Made by a program: the position numbers and the translations under genes
Notes under the pieces: generated by a model
The model's database searches: none
The model's input: the letters and a program-made list of their open reading frames with translations, nothing else
Told to the model about the DNA's origin: nothing
Part shown: piece by piece, positions 1-14,478 of the stretch
Numbering within the stretch: position 1 is the stretch's first letter
How the letters are laid out: the number at the start of each line of letters is the position of its first letter
Assembly (NCBI GenBank): GCA_020740775.1
Contig: JAHEWK010000012.1
Coordinates: forward strand, 682,001-746,000
Length of the DNA: 64,000 bases
Origin: Ilyonectria destructans
Lineage: Eukaryota; Ascomycota; Sordariomycetes; Hypocreales; Nectriaceae
Direction: 5' to 3'

Positions 1-1623
1 TCGGTGTTAAGTCGAGATGGGACATGTTCTCCGAGTGTAAATGCAAGGCGCCTTTAAGCGAATGTGTCCCAACCCAACACCGTCGATCTTGTGAATTTCT
101 CGTAAAAGAAGGTTTTTTGCAGCGGGCGTGGAGCAAAGGGCGCCTCCGTCAGCGCGTGGGGAAACCCTCCTCGATGAGCTGTCACGGTCAGGGTGACGCG
201 CCGTGGTCGTACTATGTCCTCATGAATACCTGATGTTGCAGCGCCGCGCGCCGCGGCTATGAATTTCAAAAATCTCTTAGTGACGGAGTCTTTGTTCCGC
301 TTGAAAGGGCTAGTGGGATGTGTCTGGCGAGGATCGGCCACGTCAGGGTCTACCCTGTACCAGACGATCGGTCATGTTTTTCAAATAATTGTGTTCTGGT
401 TGAAGGCATGATGGGTTGGTGATTGTGGGTTTTGCTTGTGTTTGTGGCTATCTTTGATTTCCAACGACGTCCAAGACGTGACATCCGGTATATACAACAC
501 AAGGCTGCTTTGCATCATCGGTTCCAACGTCTTTTTTCAAGTCTACATGAAAATCAAACTATGAAATACAGTCCTCCATGCAGGCTCCCGCGGAATGAAT
601 TTCAAGAGAATCACGTCACATGCGAAGGCAAAATAACACTAGCAGGGCCATCTGGTATGACAAGTGACGAGAACAAGGAGAAACGGACACCCCAAAGTAC
701 CACTGGGTGTTAGTACGCATGGGCGATGTGAGAGTAACAAGTGAACGGAATGCATGTCCACGAGACAGTCACGAAGGCGTTGACTACCAAGGACAATGGT
801 TGAGTGGACAGCTCCAAGATGATGACAGCCAAGTCAATAAGGCAGGCATAGTTGCATGATGGTGGAAACGCATCTAGATATGAAATGGTTCACTGTGTCA
901 TGATACCAACAAGGGGCTACGGATCCCAGGATCACGGGACATGGCCAAGACAACATAAGTTGCGGACAACACCACGACATGCCGTGACTACCCACAACAG
1001 ATAAGTCGACAATCCTAGATGGGCGAACAGAGGGCATGCACCACACACCAAACACCACACATTAGAAACATAATAATCATACTTGATCAGGTTCGTGTAT
1101 TGTATTGGCTACAATAGTTCTACCAACTCGACCGAGGTCATCGTTGACCGCAACCCCAGACTCATTCCAAGCAATCCCATGATTGTCATTGACCCGTTCG
1201 TATGGGTCTCCAATGCAAGCACTGCTCAGCTTGCAAGATATCTCAACTTCCTCATAATCTCCCAGACCGATGCCAATCTAAAACCATTACTTCGAGCAAC
1301 AAAAGAGGAAAAAAATCGAAATATGCCGTTAAAAGATGCATCCCAAATCGGGACGCAAAGCAAACCGTAATCCAGACTCACGTATTGCGAGTCAATGTCT
1401 AATCGAACCACACCTCCCTCTCTCTAACAAACAAACGCCGTTGGTGTCATGTGCTTTTTTTGGGGAAGCCGAAGAAGATCCCGAATATGTCAGGGTTCTT
1501 GGTATCAAGAGCGGGCTGAAGCCCCCGAGATAGACGTCAATTTACCATCGACGGTTACCCATCGGCATGTTGTTGGCGTTGGCTGAAAGGCCAGTCAGCT
1601 CGAGAGGGTTGACTTTTTGTTGT
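1..1623. other. Intergenic left flank, no gene seen
   Basis: Only short open frames of fewer than 100 codons occur on either strand. None has a recognisable domain, splice pattern or coding-like composition. The right end must hold the 3' untranslated region and polyadenylation site of the DBP2 gene on the minus strand. A gene could end just outside the left edge. Confidence 0.6.
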
Positions 1624-4083
<2,460 letters not shown>

Positions 4084-5243
4084 CGTTTCAGGAGATGAGT
4101 GCACGAAGAAACCCGTCTATGGGAGGGAAAGGGGAAATGGAACAAAGAGAGTCGTGGAAGAAAGCGGACTGATGTCTCACACTGATGAGACTTCCCTCTG
4201 GAGGATGGAAAGGAGTGCGTGTCCGAGGGTTGGTGATGATGTCCGGGGAGAAGGGAGATTGTTGGGTGAAAGGTTTGAGTTGTAGGATTTCCAGGACCCT
4301 TTGCGACTGCCTGTGTTATTTTTTTTTTTGCCGCTAAGAAAAAAAAGTCGGACGCACTGGCCTGGGGGCGCGGCAGGCCCGTAGGTGGGTACGTACCCGC
4401 CTGAGTCTGGGCAGACCCACTCAGGCCTACAGCCACTCAAAGGCGACTGAAGGCTGATGACATAATCCGATTCGATTGGCCTACCCTGTATCTACTCTTC
4501 TTTTCAAGCGTTATCAAAGAAACTTCTGGGTTAGGCTTATGATGTCAAGGGCAATGCAGGAAAATTTGTCATCGGAGCGCGCGCAGGGAGGCACTGCCTG
4601 GAGTTGGGCGTTAAGGGAATGTGATTGGTGTGTCGGCCGCACCAGGCGTTTGGTAGGTTACTTTCTCCGTGGAATCTCATGATGAAATATTGCACACCGA
4701 GTCAAGACGGGACCGCGGTATGCGCTGGCGGCGACCACTACCTCACCATCTGCGGTGCACAGAAAAGGGAATGGGGTTGGTGCTTCTACACGAATACCGA
4801 GGTAATGCACATAAACTTCGTCGCCCTCAATAACTCACCAGCGTGCCAGATAGAGGACACTGGAGGGTAGACGGGCACCTATGACGACGGGTGGGAGCAT
4901 ATCCCCAGTCCATCAGTTGCCAAGCCATCCCATGATAAATTGGGTTGCATTTTTTTCAGCCCCGTATCTTTCAATGTTCCGAAGCGGCAGACTGCATTGG
5001 CCCTGGGACTCTAAGGCGGTCAAGGAGTCTCGAGAGCAGGTCATCTTCCTGACCGGTTATGTGGACTTTTCATTATTGGGTAGCATTTTCATGCCACACC
5101 CAGGAGGGAGAGCATGTCGGGGACAGTAGCCTGAGATATCCTCCCTCGGGCGAGAGTGCTGCCGTGCAAGATGATAGACCACGCCTGATGTATCAAACGC
5201 CTCAACACCAAGGAAGGACTGAAATAGCCACTCTTCGGAGGGT
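4084..5243. other. DBP2 promoter/leader and kynureninase 3' flank
   Basis: No gene is visible. On the minus strand the right part holds the 3' end of the kynureninase transcript and the left part the DBP2 promoter. Near 4315-4348 lie a T run and an A run. A perfect 12-bp palindrome GGGTACGTACCC sits at 4387-4398, one of several related palindromes in the window's intergenic DNA. Confidence 0.6.
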
Positions 5244-6795
5244 CTATGATACAATACCATCAGCCTTATTTTCCCTTTCCTGTCTTTGGTTTAAAGCAAA
5301 CTCCAAAGCCTCCTCGAATACCTTGGCAAACTTCCAGCAGTCAGTAAAACTATTGTATAGAGGCGCCGGCGCCACGCGAATCACATTCGGACGCCGCTCG
5401 TCCACCAACACACCGCGTCGCTCCAGCTCCGCCATGATGTCTTCCAGCAACCCGTCCTCCAGAAGGATGCTGACTTGAGCGCCCCGCGCCTCCGGCTCAA
5501 GCGGCGTCAGGATCCGCCAGTACCCGCCCATGTCCTCCGACATGCGGTGCAGCTGCTGAAGGAGGTACGCCGTCAGCTCGAGTGACTTGGCTCGCAGGGG
5601 TGCCATGCCGCCGGCCTCGGCGAAGACCTCCAGCGAAGCGCACAAGCTCGTGATGTCGAACACGGACGGGTTGCTCAGCTGGAAGCCCGCGGCGCCGGGG
5701 ACGGGACGGAAGCCGGGCTGCATCGAGAAGCGGCCGGCTTTGTCGTTGCCCCACCAGCCGGCGAGGCGGGTCGTGTGCTCACCAGCGGCGCCGACGCGGG
5801 AGTTGCGCTCGTGCACGAACAGGCCGCCAATACAACCAGGCCCGCCGTTGAGGTACTTGTAGCTGCACCAGGCAGCGGCATCGACGTCCCAGTCGTGCAG
5901 AGCCAGGGGCACGTTGCCAACGGCGTGGGCGAGGTCCCAGATGACGAAGATGCCGCGAGCACGTGCAAAGGTCGTCAGGGTTGGGATGTCCAGGAACTGG
6001 CCCGTATAGAACTGGATGCCCGGGAGGAGGAGAACGGCGGTGGTGGAGGCGTGCTCCTCGATGATGGACTTGATATAATCGGTAGACAGGGTGTCTTCGG
6101 AGTCCGGGGGATCGAATGTGATCATGGAATCCTCGGGGTTGAGACCATGGTGCCGAACCTGCGTCTCAACGGCATACTATTCGTTCGGTGTTAGTGACAT
6201 GAACCTCGTACACAAGACATATGGATCTGACGTACATGGTCACTCGGAAAGGCCTTGTTCTCGATGATGATCTTGTGCCGACCCTTTGCATCTGGCTTAT
6301 AGAAGGCTGCCATCAACAGGTGGAGGTTCGCCGTCAGCGTCTGCATGACGGCGACCTCCTCGGCGCGAGCGCCCACGATCGGGGCCACCATCTTGGCGGC
6401 GCGGGCATCGACATCGAGCCAAGTCGGCAGAGGTGAGTCGTCGAGGGGCTTGAAGTGGCCCTGGACGCCCTGGGTGCGCCAGGTATCCAGGTACTGCTGG
6501 ATGCGGGTCGCGGTGCGCCGGGGCTGGAGGCCCAGCGAGTTGCCGACGAGGTAGAGGGCCTCGTCCTCGGCATCTGGGGATATCAAGCGTTAGCGGAGGT
6601 TCGGGATCATCAGGGGCTCGACGCCGGACGCTTGCCTGTAGGGGTTGCTGTGATTGCCGTGGCTGGAGGCAGCGAGGTGCGGGATATGTCAGCCGTGGAG
6701 GGGATGGTGAACTCGCTGCGGAAGTGCTTGAGGGCGTCGGCCGCATCCAGCTTAGCAGCGAGATCGCGACCGAAGGGCCCCGCGGATTCACTCAT
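5244..6795 (-). CDS. BNA5: Kynureninase (L-kynurenine hydrolase, PLP enzyme)
   Basis: Predicted 476 aa in three exons: 6795-6636, 6573-6236, 6176-5244. It cleaves kynurenine and 3-hydroxykynurenine to anthranilate or 3-hydroxyanthranilate plus alanine, in tryptophan breakdown and de novo NAD synthesis in the cytosol. Family signatures include [11 protein letters not shown] near the N-terminus, the PLP-binding region WDLAHAVGN (Asp about residue 247), and [10 protein letters not shown], whose Lys (about 273) should form the Schiff base. The C-terminal [17 protein letters not shown] is also typical. The length matches the family. The first intron seems to use a GC donor (CAG/GCAAGC); a weaker in-phase GT donor 6 nt downstream is possible and would change two residues. 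An upstream in-frame ATG at 6816 would add seven residues; 6795 (MSESAG) fits fungal homologues better. Confidence 0.95.
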
Positions 6796-7739
6796 GTCGA
6801 CGACGAGTCCAGGCAATATAGGATATGGTGACTAGAAATGGATCGCCTAGTTGTCAGGTATATTGACCTTGACAGCAACAGTCACACTCAGACCAAGGTA
6901 AACCGAAACCAAGCTAACACTGCACTGCTGCTGTCCGTACGCAACCAAGCATCTGTTAGCTTTTTGCTGGAGACTCCCCGCTACGCCGTATCGGCCAACG
7001 AGCAGCTCGGGGAACGCGGGGCTCTCGCTGACACTGAACTACTCAGCGTGCGCATTCAAATTGGCGATTGTGGTTCGGGAATTGTTCACAGCGCCCCGCA
7101 TTCAGAGATGCCGGTCTCCGAGCAATCTCCATCTCCTCCTCCACCACGAAGAACTCTCGGAGAGAATATCCACAGTAATGACGGATACTGTGCAAGAACT
7201 GACCATGCGTATCTATAGCTGTTTGCTAGGTAGGTACAGTACATAGATAGTTTGTACATGCGTCTACAATTGATGTACCAATCTGTAGTAAGGTGGTTAT
7301 GGGAGCATTCGACTTTATGGGCGGCACTTCAGGAAAAGTTTAGCATCATGTCATCATCCACATGATTGTTGGTCATAGGTCTTGTCTATCTATCTCCCCC
7401 CCTCTCTTCTACTCTCTTTTTGCTCTCCAGTCGTACAAGGGTCTCAAGACCTTCCTCCCCGTCTAGGGCCCAGGGAAAAACAACAATCGCAGGACAAAGA
7501 AAACAAATCAGGGTTACAAAACACGAAGCATTCCTAGCCCATGCCCGATTCTAATCGGACGTCTATTAGTCCAGCCCAGCCAGGTTCACAGCCCTTGTAA
7601 AATGCTCCAAGTAAACACCCCTCCCAAGAACAGATAGTTGTAAGCTGTACAAGCCACCGGGCGTAAGCCCACGTTGGCTACCACAGCCCAATAAAGGTAT
7701 CGGACCTCTCGTTTATGAAGTTTGAGTCGGGTTGAGGGT
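6796..7739. other. Kynureninase promoter and NADH dehydrogenase 3' flank
   Basis: No coding signal is seen. The short open frames are compositionally random. The region must hold the kynureninase promoter and the 3' end of the NADH dehydrogenase transcript. I see no convincing TATA element or terminator motif. Confidence 0.55.
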
Positions 7740-9644
7740 TTACTCTCGAGAAACATCACGACCGAAGGCCTTGGACTTCAGCCAGTCGAGGATGACAAGA
7801 ATGCGGTTTCGGGCTGGAGAAGAGGAAGTTAGCATTGGTTCCATCGTGTTGGTAGAGTAGACTAAAAACTTACTGCTGAAGCACATGGAGAGGTAGGCAC
7901 TGCGCCAGAACAAGAAGGTCAGGCTGCCACCGGAGGCGAAGTTACCGTTGAACCACGGGACGTCAGCGACGGCCTTCTCGCTACCAATGTAGGCTAAGCT
8001 GCCCTGGTGAGAGTACTTGAAGGGCTTGACATCCTTGATCCTTCGCAGCTTCTTCTCGAGCGACTCAATCTCCTGGGCGACCTCGGCCGCGTTGCCCTGC
8101 TGGAGGTTCAAGTTGCCGCTAAGCTCGTGGATGCGCGCCTCGTGAGTCTCAGTCTTGGCCATGTTGTTGAACAGGCGGGCCAGGAAGGTGCCCTCCTGTG
8201 AGGCGACCTGGGCAGTGGGAGCGTAGCCGGCGACGGCGCAGTCACCAACGGCCCAGATGTCGCTGGTGCCCTGAACAACGAGGTACTCGTTGACGGCGAG
8301 ACCACGGCGGGAATTCTTCTGGGCGGGGATTTTGCTCAGGAGGTCTCGGACTACGGGGCGGACAGCATTGCCAGTGGCCCAGACGAGCAGACCGTAGGGA
8401 ATCGTGAGGACTTCCTTGGTGCCATCAGGGCGCGAGACCTCAGCCTGGACAGCCTCCCCGGTGACACGCTTGACCATGGTCTTGAGCTTGATGTCAATGT
8501 TCTCCTCACGCATGGTGTTCTCGGTGTACTCAATCAGCTGCTTGGAGAAGGAGGGGAGAACGTTGGGAAGTGCCTCGATGAGAGTGACCTTGAAGCGGTG
8601 ACTGATCTCGGGGATCAACTTCTTAATGTCCTCCTCGAAGAAGTCACGAAGCTCGCCGGCGAACTCGACACCGGTGGGACCGCCACCAACGACGACCATG
8701 TGCATGAGACGGTCAATCTCGTCCTGGGTCTGGCCCTTGAAAGAGGCACGCTCGACGCAGTCCATGATCTTCTTGCGGATCAGCTGAGCATCGCCAATCT
8801 CCTTGAGGAAGCAGCTGTTCTCGCGGACACCGGGGATACCAAAGGTGGCGTTCTCAGCGCCGACACCAATGACGAGCATGTCATAGGGGATCTCAGTCTC
8901 AGCGCCCTTGGGGTTGCCGTCGCGGTTGTCGACAATCTTGACGACCTTGCGTTCGGGGTCGACTGAGGAGGCCTCGGCCTCGTAGTACTTGGCAGCGGCC
9001 TTCTTGTGTCGGAGGATGGTGCGAACGGGCTCCATGATGGAGCGATGCTCAATCAGGCCAGTGGTGCATGAGGGAAGGAGGGGAGTGAAGAGGAAGTAGT
9101 TGCGGGGTGAGATAACAACAACGTTGTAGTTTTCGGTGTCGAGGTTCTTGAGGAGACCAACGGAGCCCCAGCCAGTTCCTGTGAGGTCCATGTTAGTGAC
9201 TCAATTCGCGACATGTGAAAAAAGAAGAAAAAAAGAAGCGGCGAGCAAAGGCGAGGGAACGGCGAGGATTTGCGCCAACTTACCCAGAACCACGAGGGTC
9301 TTCTTAGAGGGATCGGACTGGAACTGCTCCTCGGGGTGACGGTCGTCCCAGATCTGATAGCAGGTGTATCCGACAGTGGCGAGCAGGGACAGGTAGGTGA
9401 ATCTCCAGGTCCATCGCAGGGTCGAGCGCAGCTTGCCGGCCTTGGGCTTGGGCTTGGACTTGGGGGCCTCGTCGGCGTAGGCTCTTCGGAAGGCGATGCG
9501 GCCTGTGTGCTGAAGCTTCATGGCGACTGAGGGTCGGCCTGAGGCCTTGGAGGCGGTGGTGAGGGCGCGAGTCGCAATGCGACTGGGCTGGGCCAGGAGG
9601 CCGGCCCGGGAGAGGGCGGACATGGCTCGGGCGGAGGAAGCCAT
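7740..9644 (-). CDS. Alternative (type II) NADH:ubiquinone oxidoreductase, external NDE type, mitochondrial
   Basis: Predicted 579 aa in three exons: 9644-9284, 9178-7874, 7813-7740. It is a rotenone-insensitive, non-proton-pumping flavoprotein that passes electrons from NADH to ubiquinone at the inner mitochondrial membrane. The N-terminus is Arg/Ser/Ala-rich like a mitochondrial presequence, followed by a hydrophobic segment (about residues 85-103, YLSLLATVGYTCYQIW) that would anchor it, as in NDE proteins. Two dinucleotide folds are visible: GTGWGSVG for FAD and VVVGGGPTGVEFAGE for NADH. The C-terminus KAFGRDVSRE is typical of the family. I see no EF-hand calcium insert. A short Glu/Lys-rich, coiled-coil-like insert (QEIESLEKKLRRIKD) lies in the C-terminal third. 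The external face of the membrane is inferred from domain order. A GA-rich stretch upstream, CT-rich on the coding strand, is probably the leader. Confidence 0.93.
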
Positions 9645-10101
9645 TGGAGATGCTGGGGAAGCTCAATTGGGAGCAAGCACCAGAAGGAGGTCGAGGAGGA
9701 GGAGGAGGAGGAGGAGGATGGGAGAGGTGAAGAGGGGGAAGAGTCAGGCAGGGCAGAAGCGTCGAGGGGAGTGTGACTGGAGAGAATATGACCCACGGCA
9801 AAAGAGAGATGGAGAGCAGCGGGAATTAGGTAACTGGAGGCGCGCAGCCAGGCGGCCAAGCGGCGACGGCGATGGGCCACCTCCCGTCACCTGGGGCGAG
9901 AAGTGCCCGTGTGGGTGCAGTGGGTGCAGTGGGTGGGCTACGGCACTGGGCGGCAGTAAACGCCCTGTACCAAGTAGTCCCGCAGGCGAGGTACCGCTAC
10001 AGCTCCGGAGGGCAGCAGCCCGCACGGGGAACGGCGTCCACTATCGTACAGCGACCTCTCAGGTACGTACCCGCGCCTCGTCGGACCTCCCTGCAACGGG
10101 C

Positions 10102-10163
10102 TCCATCCGCCCATCCATCCGCCCATGGCCGCCATCCCTCCCTCCATTCATCCATCCAGATCC
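10102..10163. repeat. Imperfect CCATC tandem repeat
   Basis: Short CCATCC-like units recur irregularly through this stretch. It is a degenerate microsatellite without coding potential. Confidence 0.6.
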
Positions 10164-13100
10164 ATTGGGACGATAAGAAACGGGGGGGAACGCCGTGGGA
10201 CGTGGGACGCGGGATATGAGCCTCCATCCAGTGATAGCAGTGCACGCACAGCTCAGAGTCTACGGGTTGTCATTATTGTAGTAAGTGCGGGAGAGTACAT
10301 TGCAAGCCCCTTATCCCTCGCGCAAAGTACAACTGAACCTCTCGGAGAGAAAAACCCTACACTGAACGCGCAAAGCCGGGTCCGGCTCCTGCGCAGGTAC
10401 TGTACCTCGAGCGCTCTGCTACCGCCGACAGCTGTTCTAGCAGGTAGTAGGTCGTAGTACTCCGTTGTAGGTTATCCTCCATCTGTGGTGTGCTGCAGGC
10501 TGTTTGTGTCCAGTTGGTGCTTCGGTAGGCAGCCCCCCACTGTAAAGCTAGCGCAATACCGTAGCGCCTGTACGGAAACCGACCCGCCCGCTAGCCTGGA
10601 TGACGCTCAAATTTTGGGGTGGCAGATTGAGATGGCGGACATGGGATAGGAGCTCCGCGCTGGAACCCTTGGGAAATTTTCTTCTTTCTCGCTTTCTGTG
10701 TCTCGCTGCCTTTGGTGCCTGTCCTATGTCCCTCCTCGCACTCCCCCGCTCCATCCTAAAGCGCCACGAGTCGGGGCGCTAGCATCAACCAGGAATAAAA
10801 ATTGTTCTTTCTCCAACCCAAACTTGACCGGCACGAGGCCGGAATTGACCCTGATCCGGTGCCTCCAAAATGTCTCCAAGCTTGGCAACTGCGTGCAGTG
10901 TTATCGCACAGCGCCTCGGGATTTTCACCCCAATAAACCCCCTGTGTCCACTGGAGGGCGATTCCAGCGTCTGCAAGACACCGCAGAACGTCCGGTACAT
11001 GGCACCTGGAGGATGTTCGTTCCTGGGCTGGAATTAACCCTCCGTGTCGGCGGGTCGTGAGACCCGATGAGGGAACCCGGGGGGGCCGGCCTGCGAGATC
11101 CGGCCTGCGGAATACTGACATCAGTCAAGCATGGGATTCCGGCTACTGATTCTCATTCAGCATACATCTCGTCCTCTATTTTTGTCTCTTTGCCCCTCGG
11201 ACATCCCCAGTCGTGCTCGCCTTCGCACCTACATGGATGACGGATACACCGAACAATGGCCCAAGCTCGCGGCGCACACCTGCATCCAAGAAAAGGGTGC
11301 AACAGCTTTCAGCCCACCGTCTGTCGTCATCAATTGATTGCTCGAACTTTTCCCCATCCACGGCGTTTCTCCGGGCGCCCGGCATTTGGTCTGGGATCCC
11401 TGAAGTTTTACAAGGGCGCCAACCCCCGCCGCCGCCACGCGCACAACTCGCTGCCCTGGCTTGATGACTCTTGACGCTTGACGATGGAGTCGGGCTTGAC
11501 AAGGTATGTACCCACGATTATCTGCATCGGTGCACGGGAACCGCAAGCACACGGACCCATTATATCCCTCCTCACCTCTATTCCCTTCACCCAGCACAAA
11601 CGCAGTCCATCCTGATATTCAGGTGTCTGCTGCGCGCAATTACGTAGTTACCGAGGAGTCTTTCCCTGTGACCAACGCCCCCACGGGGATGATAGATGCG
11701 CTGGCTGGCCGACATCACCGCGTTCTCCTGGCTTGTGACTCTGTAAATCCGGTTTCTTACGACCCCAGGTCCCGGCAGCTGCCGAGCAGACAGGCACGGG
11801 TTGCTCGTTCGGTGTGTCGGTGAGCGTTTGCAGTCCGTGTACGCAGTACACTCGGGCTCCCGCTCGCATGTGATGCTGATGCGGGAGAGGCAGGCCTGGG
11901 CCAGTCCGGTCCACACTTTCAGAGGAGCACGATGGAGAATTGGAGATATGGAGTTGTATGGAGAACCCATGAGAATGCAAGATACCAGCCAAGGCCACGC
12001 GAGATTCGCTCGTCACCCATATTGGGTAACTCCTAGCGCATTGTTTGGGCACTATCAACTAGCTACTTTATCCTTCAACTGACCTTTCCCTCCCAAGGCA
12101 TTGCGACACGAGGCGCATGTTTGGTAAGCCACTCCTTACCACCTAATCGAGGTATTTTAAGGTAAGCTGCGGACTCACCTGAACAGGACACCTAGGATAG
12201 GACGGTCAGCACTGGACAGACAGAGACGTCGTCGTAATGGAATTACATACTCGTGACACAGACCCAGACTTGATATCTATTGCGTCAAATTCTCTCATAT
12301 TGCAATTACTCACTCACTCACTCGCCAATTACTGCACCCTTCCCCTGACTCCCAATTGGGCGATTTCATTATTGCTCAAAATTTCTTCCTGGGCCACTTC
12401 GTGCGTTTCCCGATGATGCTCCTAGATGGTTTTTGGCACTGTCCGGGCAAAACCCCGAAATCCCGGGAACCCGACGCTTCTCAGTTTTATTTCCCTATAG
12501 GGTATGTGCACCCGTTTACTCGAGAAAAGCAGCATCGTCGTGGATGGTTTATGGATTGGGGCTTGTAGGATTATTAACCTTGCGTCTCAGCCTCAAGTCT
12601 CCTAAAGTACCCTGTTGATATGAGAGGTGTCAAGGGGAATTCTTGGTTCGGAGTGTCGGAGCCGCAAAACGCACACCGAAGAAGGTAACCCACAACACCG
12701 AACTTCTATCATAAGTAGCAAACATCGCATGCTCGGTGACGTACCGTATAGCAGTCTATACAGCTCACCTCCACTCACAAGTCGGCAGTTACTCGACATG
12801 GTTGTTGTAAACTTCTGTGGCCTCAGCTCGCTAAACTAAGCTCTTGACCTTAGGTCACCGACCCTTGGTCTCGGCGGTTGTCCAACAGGGGAGCTTTTCC
12901 TTTAGCCCTTCCCAGGACCCTTCTCACGAGCTTTCAGGGCATCCAGGCTCCTTGTCCCTCTACGAACCCTAGTGTCCGTCGTCCGTCCGCCGTTGTGTGG
13001 CTCCCTTGGACCGGGTGGATCTGCGCCCAATCCACCTTTTGCTTGAGACGTCCGCAAGCGCGCTAATGACGGATCCGCGCTTCTCGACTCTTTGCGCGAG

Positions 13101-14178
13101 GGCCCGCACCGTTCATCTCGCAATTGGGATCGCGGTCTGCAGTCTGATTGGAGCGCATTTCATCGTCCTGGGCTTGGTTGAAGCTGAAGGGAGGTGATGA
13201 TAATACAACATGTCCGCGCTATCTATTACACTGTCTGTTTACCGCTGCGGTGTGTGATCGTGGGGTATAGTCTCTGCTGGGTTGCGGACTGCCTCATGTA
13301 ATGGACTACGCTCCTCTCTTTGGAGGCCGAGAGTTGGTTGGTTGGGCTGGTCCCATCACGTCTGGGAGAACCTCTGGCCTGGTGTTTGAAACAATACCGC
13401 GGTTACGCGGACTTTCCGTGGCCTTCGTCCCTAGCTGTTGGTTGCTTGCCATCTGGAAACCGCCAAGCTAGTATCAGATGTCCCCCTTGGCAGATGGAGT
13501 GGTTGCAAGATGGGTCTCATTCGAGGCCAGTCCAATAAGGCAAAGAGGCACGCGCCTCATGAGTGCACCAGTAAATTCCCATGGCCCACAGGTAACCATG
13601 TGCCGGTACCTTCGTATGTTTAGCGATCGTAGATTAAGTTCGTATACACCTCACTTTAGAGTTCATCTCTCCTACATCCAAGACATGTCGCTATTCTCAT
13701 GTATATCGTCCTGCATGTATCATGTAAGCCATCCGGCCTTACTCTCATGGTCCAGGTTTCTCTAAAGTCCGACTGCGAAATCCATTATCCATTATCCACT
13801 TTCAACGGCAAGACATCGTACCGTTTTTATGGCCGTCATAGCCGGGAACGACCTTCTGCGACCGCAGACGAGACAAGTCAAGTTGAATCAAGACGGGGCT
13901 AGGCTCGACAAGTCCGGGCTCGACACACAGCCTGTTGTGGCTTTCGTTTGAGAGATGGGCCGCCACGATTGAGCGGGTTCGGAGGTGGCTTGCGCGTTGT
14001 CAGAGCTTCAGCACGTGTTGCGCGACGGAGAATCACCGACGGCAGTTACATGAAACCGAATAAACGAGGTGAAACGGAGTGGTGCTACTGCAAGCAGCTC
14101 CTGGTACGAAGTAGGCCTGGCGTTTTGGACGATTCTCGCGGACTCGCGCACGCGACTGGTGTTCATCAATGAAGGAGG

Positions 14179-14229
14179 GAACCAACGCCGAACCAACGCC
14201 TAAACCGGGCGTTGGTTCGGCGTTGGTTC
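14179..14229. repeat. Perfect 22-bp inverted repeat with 7-nt loop, built from an 11-bp unit
   Basis: The left arm (14179-14200) is two exact copies of GAACCAACGCC. The right arm (14208-14229) is its exact reverse complement. The loop is 7 nt (14201-14207). The block is thus four copies of an 11-bp unit, two in each orientation, able to form a perfect hairpin or cruciform. No T run follows on either side as a simple terminator would need. Confidence 0.95.
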
Positions 14230-14436
14230 TGCTCAAGTTAAAGCGAACCTCTGGCCCTTGTCCTTTATATTAAGCCTCTCGCACTCACCGAAATATGGTG
14301 TCCAGCCTCCGCAAGGGCCAAGGTGACCCGTCAATACGGTGCTGGATTGAGTTAGAAGGGATCAGAATCTCCTTGCAGGGCGTCTCGTTGGATCAAAACA
14401 CTGCCCCTGCATTGAGATCATTAAGTCTGTGCGGCG

Positions 14437-14478
14437 CCCGACCATAACCCGACCACAACCCGACAACCCCTACCATAA
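14437..14478. repeat. Degenerate CCCGACCATAA tandem repeat
   Basis: Successive units read CCCGACCATAA, CCCGACCACAA, a shortened CCCGACAA, and CCCTACCATAA. The unit is about 11 bp. It resembles but does not match the fungal telomere repeat (CCCTAA). It lies about 210 bp from the hairpin repeat. Confidence 0.75.
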
